From: JBFHIJ01 sp041596515
Lineage (GTDB): Bacteria > Bacteroidota > Ignavibacteria > Kapaibacteriales > UBA2268
Reading direction: 5' to 3'
Assembly: GCA_041596515.1 (NCBI GenBank)
Contig: JBFHIJ010000012.1
Location: 1-64,000, forward strand
Length of the DNA: 64,000 nt
Every line of letters starts with the position of its first letter. The first letter of the stretch is position 1. This document shows positions 8,434-17,942 of the stretch, one piece after another. A program made the translations under genes and the position numbers. Below the pieces are notes generated by a model. The model was not told where the DNA came from and did no database searches. It worked only from the letters and a program-made list of their open reading frames with translations.

Positions 8434-8465
8434 AAAGCTCCGGATAATAGTTCGGAGTTTTTTTT
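8434..8465 (+). terminator. Terminator after the cytochrome gene
   Basis: A CTCCG stem (8438-8442) pairs with CGGAG (8453-8457), extended outward by one G-T wobble and A-T pairs, followed by a run of T through 8465. This ends the redox operon. Confidence 0.75.
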
Positions 8466-8536
8466 GCAATTATGCGAAACTTATTTATATTTGTATCGTT
8501 AAGAAAGTTGTTAACAATACGAAAGTGAGAAATAAT

Positions 8537-9070
8537 ATGACTACATCTGAAATTGTTATAGCAAAAGTAGAAGATTTTGTAATAGATGAATTTGCCAGAT
8601 ATATAGATGCGATTGGTGGGAAAGTGATGATGGGACGAATATTTGGTTTACTTGTTACCAAGCATGAACCGATGTCACTAACTCAAATTGCTCAACGTCT
8701 GCAAGCCTCAAAACCAGCAATTTCAACTACAATTAAAGCCTTGGTTGAGATTAGATTTTTACAGAAGGTATATAAACCGGAGTTCCCGAGAGAGGATTTT
8801 TACATTTTCACTCATGATTCAATGGAAATGGTAATTGATCCGGGTATCGTTAAATTGGAAAATCTGAGAGAAAGACTTGATCGAGCCGCAGAAATGATAG
8901 AAATAGAATCTAAGAATATTACAAAAAGTGAAGAGTTAATCGCCTTAGATCACAAATTAAAAATTATGAGAGAGGCATTTTCAATCGTACTTGAAGAGTA
9001 CTATATTTTTGGAGAAAAAGTTAAAGAAAGAATAAGAAAAATGTCTGAAGAGAAACATAAATCTATATAG
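8537..9070 (+). CDS. GbsR/MarR-family transcriptional regulator
   Basis: A 177-residue winged-helix protein. Its helix-turn-helix region (about residues 38-75) reads MSLTQIAQRLQASKPAISTTIKALVEIRFLQKV in pattern, typical of GbsR/MarR factors, and is followed by a wing and a long helical dimerisation tail. Members of the GbsR family often regulate the genes beside them, including osmotic-stress and membrane-transport genes. The start at ATG 8537 is preferred because the frame upstream to 8423 reads through the terminator hairpin and has no conserved residues. It is 12 bases upstream of the LolA-like gene, so it probably controls the export operon and itself. Confidence 0.85.
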   Translation: MTTSEIVIAKVEDFVIDEFARYIDAIGGKVMMGRIFGLLVTKHEPMSLTQIAQRLQASKPAISTTIKALVEIRFLQKVYKPEFPREDFYIFTHDSMEMVIDPGIVKLENLRERLDRAAEMIEIESKNITKSEELIALDHKLKIMREAFSIVLEEYYIFGEKVKERIRKMSEEKHKSI

Positions 9071-9082
9071 AAGAGGCAAAAA

Positions 9083-9826
9083 ATGTTTAAAAATGCTTTA
9101 TATGTTTTGCTGATATTATTGTCAGTAGTTACTGTTTTCTCAAATATTGATTCGGAAGCAATTATTCGAAAAGCAGAAGATATGGCTAAAGGAAAGTCGA
9201 TGCAGGGTACCTTTCAGATGAAGATTGTGACTCCTGATTATAAACGAAACCTGAAGATGGATATCTGGAATGACGGTAAGGATAATTCACTAATAATCAC
9301 TCGCGAACCTAAAAAAGAAGCAGGCAATAAGATGCTCAAAATAGATAAGGAATTATATAGCTATCTTAAAGCAACAGAAACGTCAATGAAGCTACCTGCT
9401 TCCATGATGCTGCAAAGCTGGAATGGCTCCGACCTGACAAATGATGACCTCGTAAGGGAATCTGATATGGTTGATGATTATAATATCAAGTACCTAAAGG
9501 ACGATGAAATTGATAATATCAAATGCTGGAAGTTTGAACTTATACCTAAACCGGACGCACCTGTTGTCTGGGGTAAAATTTACTACTGGGTTAGGCAAGT
9601 GGACTACCTACCCTCAAAAGTTACTTACTATGACGAAGACGGAACTTTGCATAGAACAATGCTTTTTCAAAAAATAAAAAAAATGGGTGATAGAAAAATA
9701 CCTACAGTTTGGAAAGTCATATCAGAAACAAAGAAAGGGTACTATACAGAATTTATTTATGAAAAAGTAGAATTTGACAAAAATATCCCTAAAAGAATCT
9801 TCTCCTTAAGAGAATTAGAAAGATAA
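9083..9826 (+). CDS. LolA-like outer-membrane lipoprotein-sorting protein
   Basis: A 247-residue exported protein with an N-terminal signal peptide (ending near residue 20, FSNIDS). The body matches the outer membrane lipoprotein-sorting protein family related to LolA: ADxMxxGKSMQGTFQMKI, a KKEAGNKMLKI strand, MKLPASMMLQSWNGSDLTNDDLV and the PDAPVVWGKIYYWV segment. Family members form an open beta half-barrel that carries lipid-linked cargo across the periplasm. Here it sits between a regulator and an FtsX-type ABC transporter and upstream of a beta-barrel gene, which fits a shuttle between inner-membrane transporter and outer membrane. The cargo is unknown. Confidence 0.83.
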   Translation: MFKNALYVLLILLSVVTVFSNIDSEAIIRKAEDMAKGKSMQGTFQMKIVTPDYKRNLKMDIWNDGKDNSLIITREPKKEAGNKMLKIDKELYSYLKATETSMKLPASMMLQSWNGSDLTNDDLVRESDMVDDYNIKYLKDDEIDNIKCWKFELIPKPDAPVVWGKIYYWVRQVDYLPSKVTYYDEDGTLHRTMLFQKIKKMGDRKIPTVWKVISETKKGYYTEFIYEKVEFDKNIPKRIFSLRELER

Positions 9827-9850
9827 GTGATTGTAATAAAAGGTAAATAA

Positions 9851-11095
9851 ATGTTAGTATTTAAACTTGCATGGCGAAATATCTTCCGTAATAAAACGCG
9901 ATCTGTTTTAACTATATCGGCTGTTGCATTTGGACTTTTTTTGATGATATTTATGCGGGGTATGCAGCTTGGAACTTATGAAGTCAATATCAAAAACGCC
10001 ATAGAAATGTTTCCGGGCTATATCCAAATCCAGTACGAAGGATATAGAGATAATCCAACATTACAAAAATGCTTTACATTTACTGATGAAATGCAGAAAA
10101 AAGTGATGGGAATAGAAGGAGTAAAAAATATTAGTGAAAGAGTTATTTCCGAAGGTCTGGTCGGTCATAAAAAGAAATCTTATGGAGCAGCAATTTTTGG
10201 GATAGACCCTGAAAATGAAAGCAAAGTTTCAACTATGCACAACAGATTAGATGCGGGAAAATTCCTTTCTCCAGGGAAAACAGGAGAGATTGTGCTCGGA
10301 TATAAATTATTAGAAAATCTGGGATCAAAGATTGGTGATGAACTTGTGGTACTATCCTCCGGTTTCGATGGTTCTATGGGCAATATGAAGTTTAAAGTAA
10401 TTGGAACAACTAAAACCGGCACAACGGAGTTAGACGCTTCTTCAGTGTATATTAGTCTTGATGATGCTGATATGCTGTTTTCTATGTACGGTATGATTTC
10501 CATGGTTGCAGTAAAACTGGAAAATGTAGCTCAGGTAGATGAAGTTCAAAAGAAAATATCAAAAGTAATGTCACAATATACTCTCCGCAGAGAGAAGAAG
10601 GCGGAAGTCCTTAACTGGGAAGAGATATTACCTGAGTTCAAGCAAATGATTGAGTTTGATAATGTTTCAGGTATTGTCTATCTGGGACTTCTGATGATAA
10701 TAATAGCATTTGGAATACTAAATACAGTAGTCATGTCTATCTCAGAGCGTTTTAGCGAATTTGGAGTAATGCTTGCTCTTGGAACAAAAAATGGGCTTCT
10801 GGTGCTGATTATGTTCGTAGAAACAGTATATATTGCTTTGATAGGCATGGTGTTTGGCACTTTGCTTGGATATTTTGCTAATGCTTATGTTGTTGCGAAT
10901 CCAATAGTGCTTACAGGACCTACTGCAGATATGATTAGGGAATATGGTTTTATACCTGCGATGTACTCAACATTAGACCCGTGGATATTCTTATATGCAA
11001 ACGGAACGGTTTTACTAATCGCAATGCTTGTCTATATCTATCCTGCTGTTAGATTGTCAAAACTGCAGGCATTAAAAGGTATTAGATATGTGTAG
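9851..11095 (+). CDS. FtsX/MacB-type ABC transporter permease (first)
   Basis: A 414-residue permease with the usual LolCE/MacB layout: one N-terminal membrane helix (LAWRNIFRNKTRSVLTISAV), a large MacB-PCD periplasmic domain of about 220 residues, and three C-terminal helices. The C-terminal half holds FtsX-family features (FGILNTVVMSISERFSEFGVMLALG). It pairs with the next permease and the ATPase downstream. FtsX-type transporters use ATP hydrolysis in the cytoplasm to move periplasmic parts (mechanotransmission) rather than pass substrates through a channel. With a LolA-like protein and a barrel in the same operon, extraction of lipoproteins or lipids is the most likely job. Confidence 0.88.
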   Translation: MLVFKLAWRNIFRNKTRSVLTISAVAFGLFLMIFMRGMQLGTYEVNIKNAIEMFPGYIQIQYEGYRDNPTLQKCFTFTDEMQKKVMGIEGVKNISERVISEGLVGHKKKSYGAAIFGIDPENESKVSTMHNRLDAGKFLSPGKTGEIVLGYKLLENLGSKIGDELVVLSSGFDGSMGNMKFKVIGTTKTGTTELDASSVYISLDDADMLFSMYGMISMVAVKLENVAQVDEVQKKISKVMSQYTLRREKKAEVLNWEEILPEFKQMIEFDNVSGIVYLGLLMIIIAFGILNTVVMSISERFSEFGVMLALGTKNGLLVLIMFVETVYIALIGMVFGTLLGYFANAYVVANPIVLTGPTADMIREYGFIPAMYSTLDPWIFLYANGTVLLIAMLVYIYPAVRLSKLQALKGIRYV

Positions 11096-11138
11096 TAAGT
11101 ACTATAAATATAAAAATAAATAAGAATGGAATAGTATA

Positions 11139-12359
11139 ATGCTTTTAAAACTTGCGTGGCGTAACCTTTGGCGAAATAAACGTCGTTCTCTGATTGTACT
11201 TGTCTCAATTATAGTGGGTGTTGCCATATTGCTGATAAACGAGGGTTTTACAAATGGTTTGGTATATTCGATGCTATCAAATCAGGTAAAAACTCATACA
11301 TCTCATATACAAATTCATAGAAATGGATTCAATAGCGATAAACAGATAGAATCAGTCTTGCCAAACTCAGGTAAAGTTATTTCAGACTTGGAAGAGCATG
11401 GGTTTGTAAAGAATTACTCGAAAAGGGTGGTTGCTTTTGGTTTACTGACCAGTCCATCAGGTTCTGCCGGATGCGCGTTAACAGGTGTGGAATATGACAA
11501 GGAAGCCAACATAACTAATATATCACAGAGAGTAATCGAAGGTAGCTATCTGACAGGCAAGAGCAAAGAAATTGTAATTGGCAAAAAGATGGCAGAAAAG
11601 TTAGATGTAAAAATAGGCAGTAAAGTAGTGATGGTTTCCAATAGCTACGAAGGTGTAGTTGAGAACAGGCTATTTCGTATTTCCGGTATATATAAATCTA
11701 CTAATTCAAACCATGACAAACTGTATATATATGTCAATCTAAAGGATGCACAGGAAATGCTTGCACTAGGCAATAATATCAATGAAATAGCAATAGTTAC
11801 TGATGATACTGAAAAGGTATATAATTATAAAGAAGATTTGATAAAATCTTTAAATAACGATGCCTATGAAGTGCTGTCTTTTGAAGATTTAAATCCTATG
11901 ATAATGGCTTATATTGGCAGCTATAAGCAGATGATTTATATCATGTATATGATTTTTGTAGTAGCTGCTCTATTTGGTATTATAAACACAATGCTTATGT
12001 CTGTTTTCGAAAGAGTGCAGGAGATAGGCATCCTAATGAGTCTTGGTATGAAGAAGTCTAAAATATTTATGATGATAATTCAGGAAGCACTTGTTTTAGG
12101 TGGATTTGGGACTGCCATAGGTTTTATCTCCGGGATGATAGTTGTGTTAGTACTTTCAGGGACAGGAATAGATTTTAGCTTGTTTTCTGCAGGACTTTCA
12201 AGCTTTGGCTTAGATTCCACAGTTTACCCGATATTAAAAGTTCAAACTATACTTAACTCATTACTAATTATGCCTTTTGCTACAGTTTTTGGTGCTATTT
12301 ACCCGGCAATTAAAGCAGTAAAACTTGCACCTACTGACGCAATGAGATATGTAGGGTAA
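11139..12359 (+). CDS. FtsX/MacB-type ABC transporter permease (second)
   Basis: A 406-residue paralogue of the permease just upstream with the same plan: N-terminal helix (LAWRNLWRNKRRSLIVLVSI), MacB-PCD periplasmic domain, three C-terminal helices with FGIINTMLMSVFERVQEIGILMSLG. Two different permeases plus one ATPase resembles LolC/LolE/LolD, in which the two permeases have different roles toward the cargo and the LolA chaperone. The two share the family's motifs but are clearly diverged, as expected for a heterodimer. There is a 155-bp gap before the ATPase gene. Confidence 0.88.
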   Translation: MLLKLAWRNLWRNKRRSLIVLVSIIVGVAILLINEGFTNGLVYSMLSNQVKTHTSHIQIHRNGFNSDKQIESVLPNSGKVISDLEEHGFVKNYSKRVVAFGLLTSPSGSAGCALTGVEYDKEANITNISQRVIEGSYLTGKSKEIVIGKKMAEKLDVKIGSKVVMVSNSYEGVVENRLFRISGIYKSTNSNHDKLYIYVNLKDAQEMLALGNNINEIAIVTDDTEKVYNYKEDLIKSLNNDAYEVLSFEDLNPMIMAYIGSYKQMIYIMYMIFVVAALFGIINTMLMSVFERVQEIGILMSLGMKKSKIFMMIIQEALVLGGFGTAIGFISGMIVVLVLSGTGIDFSLFSAGLSSFGLDSTVYPILKVQTILNSLLIMPFATVFGAIYPAIKAVKLAPTDAMRYVG

Positions 12360-12514
12360 TTAAGTAAATATTGATTTTCTATATGACAATTTGAACGTTC
12401 TTACGAAGAATATAAAAATATAATTGATATACAAGCATAGCTGATGGGCTAATGACCTTTGAGCTATAGAAAACCTATAACTAGTAAAATATCAAAATAA
12501 TAAGGAATATAGCT

Positions 12515-13216
12515 GTGAATGCTGTTGAAATGCCTTTAATAAAGTTAGTTAACGTCTCAAAAATATATAATTCTAATGGAATTGCTGTAAATGCTTTAAA
12601 AAATATCAGTATAGGTATTGCACCGGGAGAGTATACCGTTATTGCAGGACCTTCAGGTTCCGGCAAGACTACTATGCTTAATTTAATAGGAACTTTAGAT
12701 ACTTGTAGTGGCGGAGAGATTCTAATAGATAATCAAGATGTTTCTCGGAAAACAAGTAAGGAGCTTGCTGAATTTAGATTGCATAAAATGGGTTTTGTCT
12801 TTCAGGCATATAACCTGATACCAGTACTTACTGCCATGGAAAATATAGAATTTGCTATGATGCTAAAGAAAATATCTGAAAAGATTCGTCATGAGAAAGC
12901 TATGCACATTATGGATGAACTGGGGATAGCTGATTTGGCAAAGAAACGACCTAATGAAATGAGTGGTGGTCAGCAGCAGAGAGTCGCAGTTGCCAGAGCA
13001 ATAGTAAACGATCCACTTATAGTATTAGCAGATGAACCGACCGCCAATCTGGATTCAAAAACAGGTGATTCGCTACTGAATTTAATGGAACAAATGAACG
13101 AAGAAAAAGGTATCACTTTTCTCTTTTCGTCTCACGATAAACAAGTGATGGACAGGGCTAAGCGATTGGTTATTTTAAAAGATGGTATGATTACTGAAGA
13201 TAATATACTGAGATGA
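12515..13216 (+). CDS. LolD/MacB-type ABC transporter ATP-binding protein
   Basis: A 233-residue ATPase with a Walker A motif (GPSGSGKTT), a LSGGQ-type signature read as MSGGQQQRVAVARA, Walker B (VLADEPTAN) and the switch His in FSSHD. It belongs to the LolD/MacB/FtsE group that works with FtsX-type permeases, here the two genes upstream. The start is a GTG at 12515 with AAGGA seven bases upstream; ATG at 12530 is the alternative. It overlaps the barrel gene by four bases, so export and outer-membrane parts are translated together. Confidence 0.9.
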   Translation: MNAVEMPLIKLVNVSKIYNSNGIAVNALKNISIGIAPGEYTVIAGPSGSGKTTMLNLIGTLDTCSGGEILIDNQDVSRKTSKELAEFRLHKMGFVFQAYNLIPVLTAMENIEFAMMLKKISEKIRHEKAMHIMDELGIADLAKKRPNEMSGGQQQRVAVARAIVNDPLIVLADEPTANLDSKTGDSLLNLMEQMNEEKGITFLFSSHDKQVMDRAKRLVILKDGMITEDNILR

Positions 13217-14343
13217 TGAAAATAACAATCTTATTTGTATTAATTCTTATCGCTCCGAAACTATTTGCGGTTGATTTCGGAGTAAATGGCTACATATTTG
13301 AGATGCCTGCAATTCTTAATGTGCAAGACATTAAAGGCTCGGAGTATAAAGCTATAAACTTTACACGTGCAAGAGTCAGACCGACTTTAGATTTGACTGA
13401 AAATTCCAGAATAACTGCTCATTATGAGTTAGATTTTTTGCTCTCAGAGCAGTTGCTGCCGGGAATGCCTAATATGAGTAAAACTAATAGGCAAGCTATT
13501 TCTCTTTTTGATGAAATAAGTTCTGGAAATAAGTATAGAGTAAATCACTTTATAGATATGCTTTATTATAAACATCTGTTCGATGATTTTGAATTTACTC
13601 TCGGGCGACAAATTATTTCATGGGGAAGTGGAAGAGTTTGGCAGCCAACAGATTTGTTTAATCCTATAAATCCTGCAAATATCTTTAAATACGAACGAGA
13701 TGGTGTTGATGCTTTAACAGCAAAATACTACTTAGGAGCTTTTTCTGATGTAGAAGTAGTTGTAAATTTCCGTGAGCTCATGGAGGATAACAACTATGCC
13801 TTTAGGCTAAGAACAAATATTGCAAAATATGACATGTCATTTATGACAGGTTATTTTGATAAGCGTGCAGTGCTTGGAGCAGATTTCGCAGGAAACTTAT
13901 TTGATGCCGGTTTCAGAGGTGAAATGCTCTACTCCTTTGGAAATGATGAAGGTAGAGCAAAATATATTAAAACAGTGATTGGTTTAGATTATCAAATAAC
14001 TTCAGACTTATATGCTTTAGTGGAGTATCAGTTTAATGGAGAAGGTAAAGCTGATAAAGCCAAATATGAATATTTACGATTAGCATTTGGCGAAATACAA
14101 AACCTTAGTAGAAATTACTTTACGGAACAGATAGTTTACAAATTGGGAGCCCTGTGGGCTATTTCTGCCAGTATGCTTCAGAATATGAATGACGGAAGCG
14201 GATATTTTGGAGGAATATTAGAATATAGTTGGTTGCAAAATGTCAATCTTAAATGTGCCGGAATGTATTTTTATGGCTCCGAAAACGACGAATATGCTAA
14301 CTATGGGACAGCAATGTATGGAATACTCGAGTTTTATTTTTAA
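13213..14343 (+). CDS. Predicted outer-membrane beta-barrel protein
   Basis: A 376-residue exported protein: the signal peptide ends near LFAVD, the rest is an alternation of beta strands, and the last residue is Phe (EFYF), as in outer-membrane barrels. A conserved-looking block (GRQIISWGSGRVWQPTDLFNP) resembles that in DUF1302 and alginate-export-like barrels. It overlaps the ATPase gene by four bases, so it belongs to the same operon as the LolA-like protein and FtsX permeases. An outer-membrane acceptor or exit pore for that system is inference. A porin with an unrelated role remains possible. Confidence 0.72.
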   Translation: MMKITILFVLILIAPKLFAVDFGVNGYIFEMPAILNVQDIKGSEYKAINFTRARVRPTLDLTENSRITAHYELDFLLSEQLLPGMPNMSKTNRQAISLFDEISSGNKYRVNHFIDMLYYKHLFDDFEFTLGRQIISWGSGRVWQPTDLFNPINPANIFKYERDGVDALTAKYYLGAFSDVEVVVNFRELMEDNNYAFRLRTNIAKYDMSFMTGYFDKRAVLGADFAGNLFDAGFRGEMLYSFGNDEGRAKYIKTVIGLDYQITSDLYALVEYQFNGEGKADKAKYEYLRLAFGEIQNLSRNYFTEQIVYKLGALWAISASMLQNMNDGSGYFGGILEYSWLQNVNLKCAGMYFYGSENDEYANYGTAMYGILEFYF

Positions 14344-14436
14344 ATTGAGTTCTAAGTGATGTTGTAAAGATATGAATGTGAGATTATCATACTAAGCAGC
14401 ATAGTTTGAGTACTACCTATGATTACAAGGAACAAA

Positions 14437-14976
14437 ATGATAATATTAGGAGTAGATCCGGGCTCAGTAGTTTGTGGATATGGTGTGGTCAATATGCAAG
14501 GAAGTAATAAATTCACTTTAGTTGAATATGGAGTGATACATGCCAAAAAATCAACCCCGGAATTTTATGAAAGGTTGAAGGAAATTTACAAAAAGATTGA
14601 TGCAATTATTCAAAGGACAAATCCTGACTGCGCAGCATTTGAGTCTATGTTTTATTCAAAAAATGTACAATCGCTAATTAAGTTGACTCATGCTAGAGCG
14701 TCCGCAATATTAGCGGCTTCTATGAGTAATCTGCCAATATTAGAGTATACTCCAAAAGAAGTAAAAAAAAGTGTTACAGGGCGTGGTGCCGCCTCAAAAG
14801 AGCAAGTATCTTTCATGGTGCGTCGTATATTGAATATCCAAGAAACTCCTGAATTCTTTGATGCAACTGATGCGCTTGCTGTAGCAATATGTCATGGATT
14901 GAAATCCGGAATGCCCAAGTCAAAAGGTAGTAGCTGGAGTGATTTTGTTAAGAATAATCCTGATAAGGTACTCTAA
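14437..14976 (+). CDS. ruvC: Crossover junction endodeoxyribonuclease RuvC
   Basis: RuvC cuts Holliday junctions during recombinational repair together with RuvAB. The four acidic catalytic residues of the RNase H-like fold are all present: D7 in ILGVDPG, E69 in CAAFESMF, and D142 and D145 in DATDALAVAICH. At 179 residues it has the usual family length. I chose ATG 14437 so that the DPG motif lies at its usual position; an upstream ATG at 14419 would add six residues. It is the last plus-strand gene before a convergent kinase gene six bases away. No ruvA or ruvB is in the window. Confidence 0.93.
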   Translation: MIILGVDPGSVVCGYGVVNMQGSNKFTLVEYGVIHAKKSTPEFYERLKEIYKKIDAIIQRTNPDCAAFESMFYSKNVQSLIKLTHARASAILAASMSNLPILEYTPKEVKKSVTGRGAASKEQVSFMVRRILNIQETPEFFDATDALAVAICHGLKSGMPKSKGSSWSDFVKNNPDKVL

Positions 14977-14981
14977 AATAT

Positions 14982-17669
14982 TTATTTAGAAATAGGTACT
15001 GTAAAATGAAAAACAGACCCACTACCTAAAGTAGATTCCGCCCATATCTCACCATCGTTTTTCTCGATAAATTCTTTACATAAAATGAGTCCTAAGCCTG
15101 AACCCGTTTCTTGGTTGGTTCCTTTTTGGACGTGGTGCGAGTCCAATCTAAATAGCTTTTTTAAGACATCACCTGACATACCAACTCCGGTATCTGATAT
15201 ACTAAATTTAACATTGCTATTAGTAGACTCCGTAGCGATTGTAATAGAGCCATGGTTAGGAGTGAACTTTACTGCATTAGTTACAATATTTCTTAACACG
15301 GTTTCAATCATATTTTTGTCAGCACAGACACTACTGTTACAATTGAGTTCTTGCAAGATATGGATGTTTTTACTTTTTGCCTGCTCTATCGTAAATTTAA
15401 TAGTCTCACTTACAACGGTGCTTACTATGAATCTTTCTTTATTGACTAATAGTTTGCCCTGCTGCGATTGAGCCCAGCTTAGCAAATTCTCCAGAGTAAG
15501 TCTAAGTTTTAAAGTATGAGTTTTCATGTTGTTAAGATATTGATCTGTTTTAGCTCTGTTGTTTTGTTTATGGAGCATTTGTAGTATATCAATAGACAGT
15601 AATAATGCATGCACAGGGTTTTTCAAATCATGTCCGATGATGGAAAAGAATCTATTTTTTGTTTCATTAGCAATTTGAAGTTCCAGTTCAGAAGCTGTAA
15701 GTTGTTCATTAAGTCTTAAAAGTTTTTGTGTCTCTTGAGCTATAGACTCATTTAGTTCCTTAAGTTCCATATTAGAGACTTCCAGCTCTTCAAGCGTAGC
15801 TTTAAGCTCCATAGTCTTTTCGTCTATAATATTTTCTAAGTTATGATTGAGTTCTTCAAGTCTTCTTTGTGCCTCTTTTTGTTCGGAAATATCAATGATT
15901 ACACTTAATATAATTTCTGATTTATGGTCAAGTGAAAAGGTTTGGATATTTACTAAAGCATCAAATATTTCGCCATCCATTCTTTTCAAAGAGACTTCTA
16001 CATTTCTAACAGTCTTTTGCTCTTTGATGTTATCAATAGAGTCTTTGACAAGTTCAAGATTTCCAGCAAGTAAGAAATCTAAAATTGTGAGATTATCAGA
16101 TAATTCTTTTATTTTGAACATTTGCATGCCACCGGGTGAAATTTCTCTTACTGTATAAGGTGGATCAATATCGTGCAAAATAAATGCTACATTGCGTGCA
16201 GTGTTATAGATATTTATCAATTTGTTTTTTTGAAATTTGAGCTGCTCAGTATATTTCTTTATTTCTGAAACATCTTCGATAACAATACATAAGTATTCTT
16301 TATTTAAAGGAATTAACCTAATATTTGCATAGATTTCAAAACTGCCAAGTATTAATCTGTCCGAAAAAGCTGATGCATCACCAGTATCCATTGCTTCCGT
16401 AATTTGAGCTTTATAGTTTTGGAAATGAATTGGGTAAAGTTCCGATAGTTTTTTCCCCTTTAAATCTTTTTCTGTTAGATTAGTTCTCTTTTTTATTGTT
16501 TTTAAATAAGCAGTATTTGCTTCTTTCAAGATGAAATCTAAGACTTCATTCCTATTGTTTCTTATTATCTTTACTATAGCAATAGCTTCTGGCAAATGTT
16601 TATAGAGTTGAGTAAACTTCGCATAGTCAATCTGCAATGCTTTTTGAACTTCTTTATCTAAATCCCTATGAGCGAATATAAATATTGAACCATAAATGTT
16701 ATTATTGGAATCAAGTAAAGGAGAAGCATTGTAGTTAATTGTGTATTTTCTGCCGTTTTTTGATTTGAGAATAAATGCATCATTAGGAGCAAATACATTT
16801 CCAAATTGAATAATCTCTTTGATATCAAAGTTTGCTTGATATTTTGAAACTGCATTGGTAAGATTAATTATAGAATTGATATGTTGGGATTTTGCCAGTT
16901 CAAAATTCCAGCCTGTGAGTTTTTCTGCCATAGGATTCATTAAAGTTATTTTGCCGAAAGTATCGGTTGTAATCAGTGCTTCACCCATGCTTTTTAATAC
17001 AGCTTCGGAAAACTGTTTCTGCTCAGATAGCAAGTCGTTTTTATTAATCAAACCTGTAATGTCAGTCGTCAGAGCTTGTACAAATATTTCTTCGTCTATT
17101 TCCACTGGCATCAGATTTACTTCAAGCCAAAATAATTTTCCTTTTTTACTTAAGTGCTGCCATTTGAATTTTTGATGATTTCCAAGTCTGGCTTGTTCTA
17201 TTAGATAATAGGAGTGCCTTGCAGAAAGACCACCCGGTTGTATCAGTGGAGAAAAGTCATAAGGAGTTGTACCTATTAGTTCATGCTTAGAACATTCGAA
17301 TAATTCGAGACAAAAATCATTGCAATGATAGAATTTGCTATCTCTTAGGAAAAATATAGCAGATTTTGCATTGTTAAATACTGAACTGTAGAATTTATCG
17401 AAACCGGACGATGTTGAATTAAAAAGAAAAAAGTCATAAGATTTGTTATCAAAGGAAATAGATGATTTAGTGTAACGTTTATCTTTTATAAAACTATCAA
17501 GATTAAAATTGGATTCGGGAACAATTCTAAATTGTTCAAAGAAATTAGAATTAGCAATACATTGAGATATATCAGAATTTATCAGAAGTACAGAATCACC
17601 AAAAGCTTCAACAAATTTTAGTATTGTGGAGTCTGGTTTTACTTTAGAGTTAGCCAAATGTATTATCAA
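14982..17669 (-). CDS. Soluble sensor histidine kinase with about four PAS domains
   Basis: An 895-residue kinase with no convincing membrane helix. From the N-terminus: an unassigned region of about 90 residues, PAS-like domains at about 90-205, 222-335, 350-470 and 480-605, a coiled coil at 605-675, then HisKA with the phospho-accepting H680 in SIIGHDLKNP, and a HATPase_c domain (N box NIVTNAVKF, DTGVGM, GSGLGL). The kinase core belongs to the same sequence class as the kinases at 23880, 32977 and 58642 (HDLKNP), distinct from the HDLKAP class at 17943 and 21588. No receiver is fused to it. PAS domains may bind heme, flavin or ligands; none can be told here. Confidence 0.9.
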   Translation of the reverse strand: MIIHLANSKVKPDSTILKFVEAFGDSVLLINSDISQCIANSNFFEQFRIVPESNFNLDSFIKDKRYTKSSISFDNKSYDFFLFNSTSSGFDKFYSSVFNNAKSAIFFLRDSKFYHCNDFCLELFECSKHELIGTTPYDFSPLIQPGGLSARHSYYLIEQARLGNHQKFKWQHLSKKGKLFWLEVNLMPVEIDEEIFVQALTTDITGLINKNDLLSEQKQFSEAVLKSMGEALITTDTFGKITLMNPMAEKLTGWNFELAKSQHINSIINLTNAVSKYQANFDIKEIIQFGNVFAPNDAFILKSKNGRKYTINYNASPLLDSNNNIYGSIFIFAHRDLDKEVQKALQIDYAKFTQLYKHLPEAIAIVKIIRNNRNEVLDFILKEANTAYLKTIKKRTNLTEKDLKGKKLSELYPIHFQNYKAQITEAMDTGDASAFSDRLILGSFEIYANIRLIPLNKEYLCIVIEDVSEIKKYTEQLKFQKNKLINIYNTARNVAFILHDIDPPYTVREISPGGMQMFKIKELSDNLTILDFLLAGNLELVKDSIDNIKEQKTVRNVEVSLKRMDGEIFDALVNIQTFSLDHKSEIILSVIIDISEQKEAQRRLEELNHNLENIIDEKTMELKATLEELEVSNMELKELNESIAQETQKLLRLNEQLTASELELQIANETKNRFFSIIGHDLKNPVHALLLSIDILQMLHKQNNRAKTDQYLNNMKTHTLKLRLTLENLLSWAQSQQGKLLVNKERFIVSTVVSETIKFTIEQAKSKNIHILQELNCNSSVCADKNMIETVLRNIVTNAVKFTPNHGSITIATESTNSNVKFSISDTGVGMSGDVLKKLFRLDSHHVQKGTNQETGSGLGLILCKEFIEKNDGEIWAESTLGSGSVFHFTVPISK

Positions 17670-17942
17670 TGTACATTCCCGAAAATTGAAAATTGTAGGA
17701 ATGCAAAGTATATATTTGAAGTACTAAAGTAAAATAAAATAGCATTAAAATAATCTAAGTTGTAATTTTTTATAAGACTAAAGATACTTAAGAAAATTTA
17801 GGGTAACCAATATTAAAAAATGTACGATACACTTTTAAAATACTTTAGAAAGCAATATATAAAAACATGTAAACTGTGAGATTGTTTATATATATTGAAA
17901 AATTAATATGTGTTTACTTCTGTACTATTAAAATAGATAAAA
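17670..17942. other. Divergent promoter region between two kinase genes
   Basis: A 273-bp AT-rich spacer between divergently transcribed kinase genes. It must carry the promoters of both. I saw no gene, no strong hairpin and no clear repeat in it. Confidence 0.5.
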
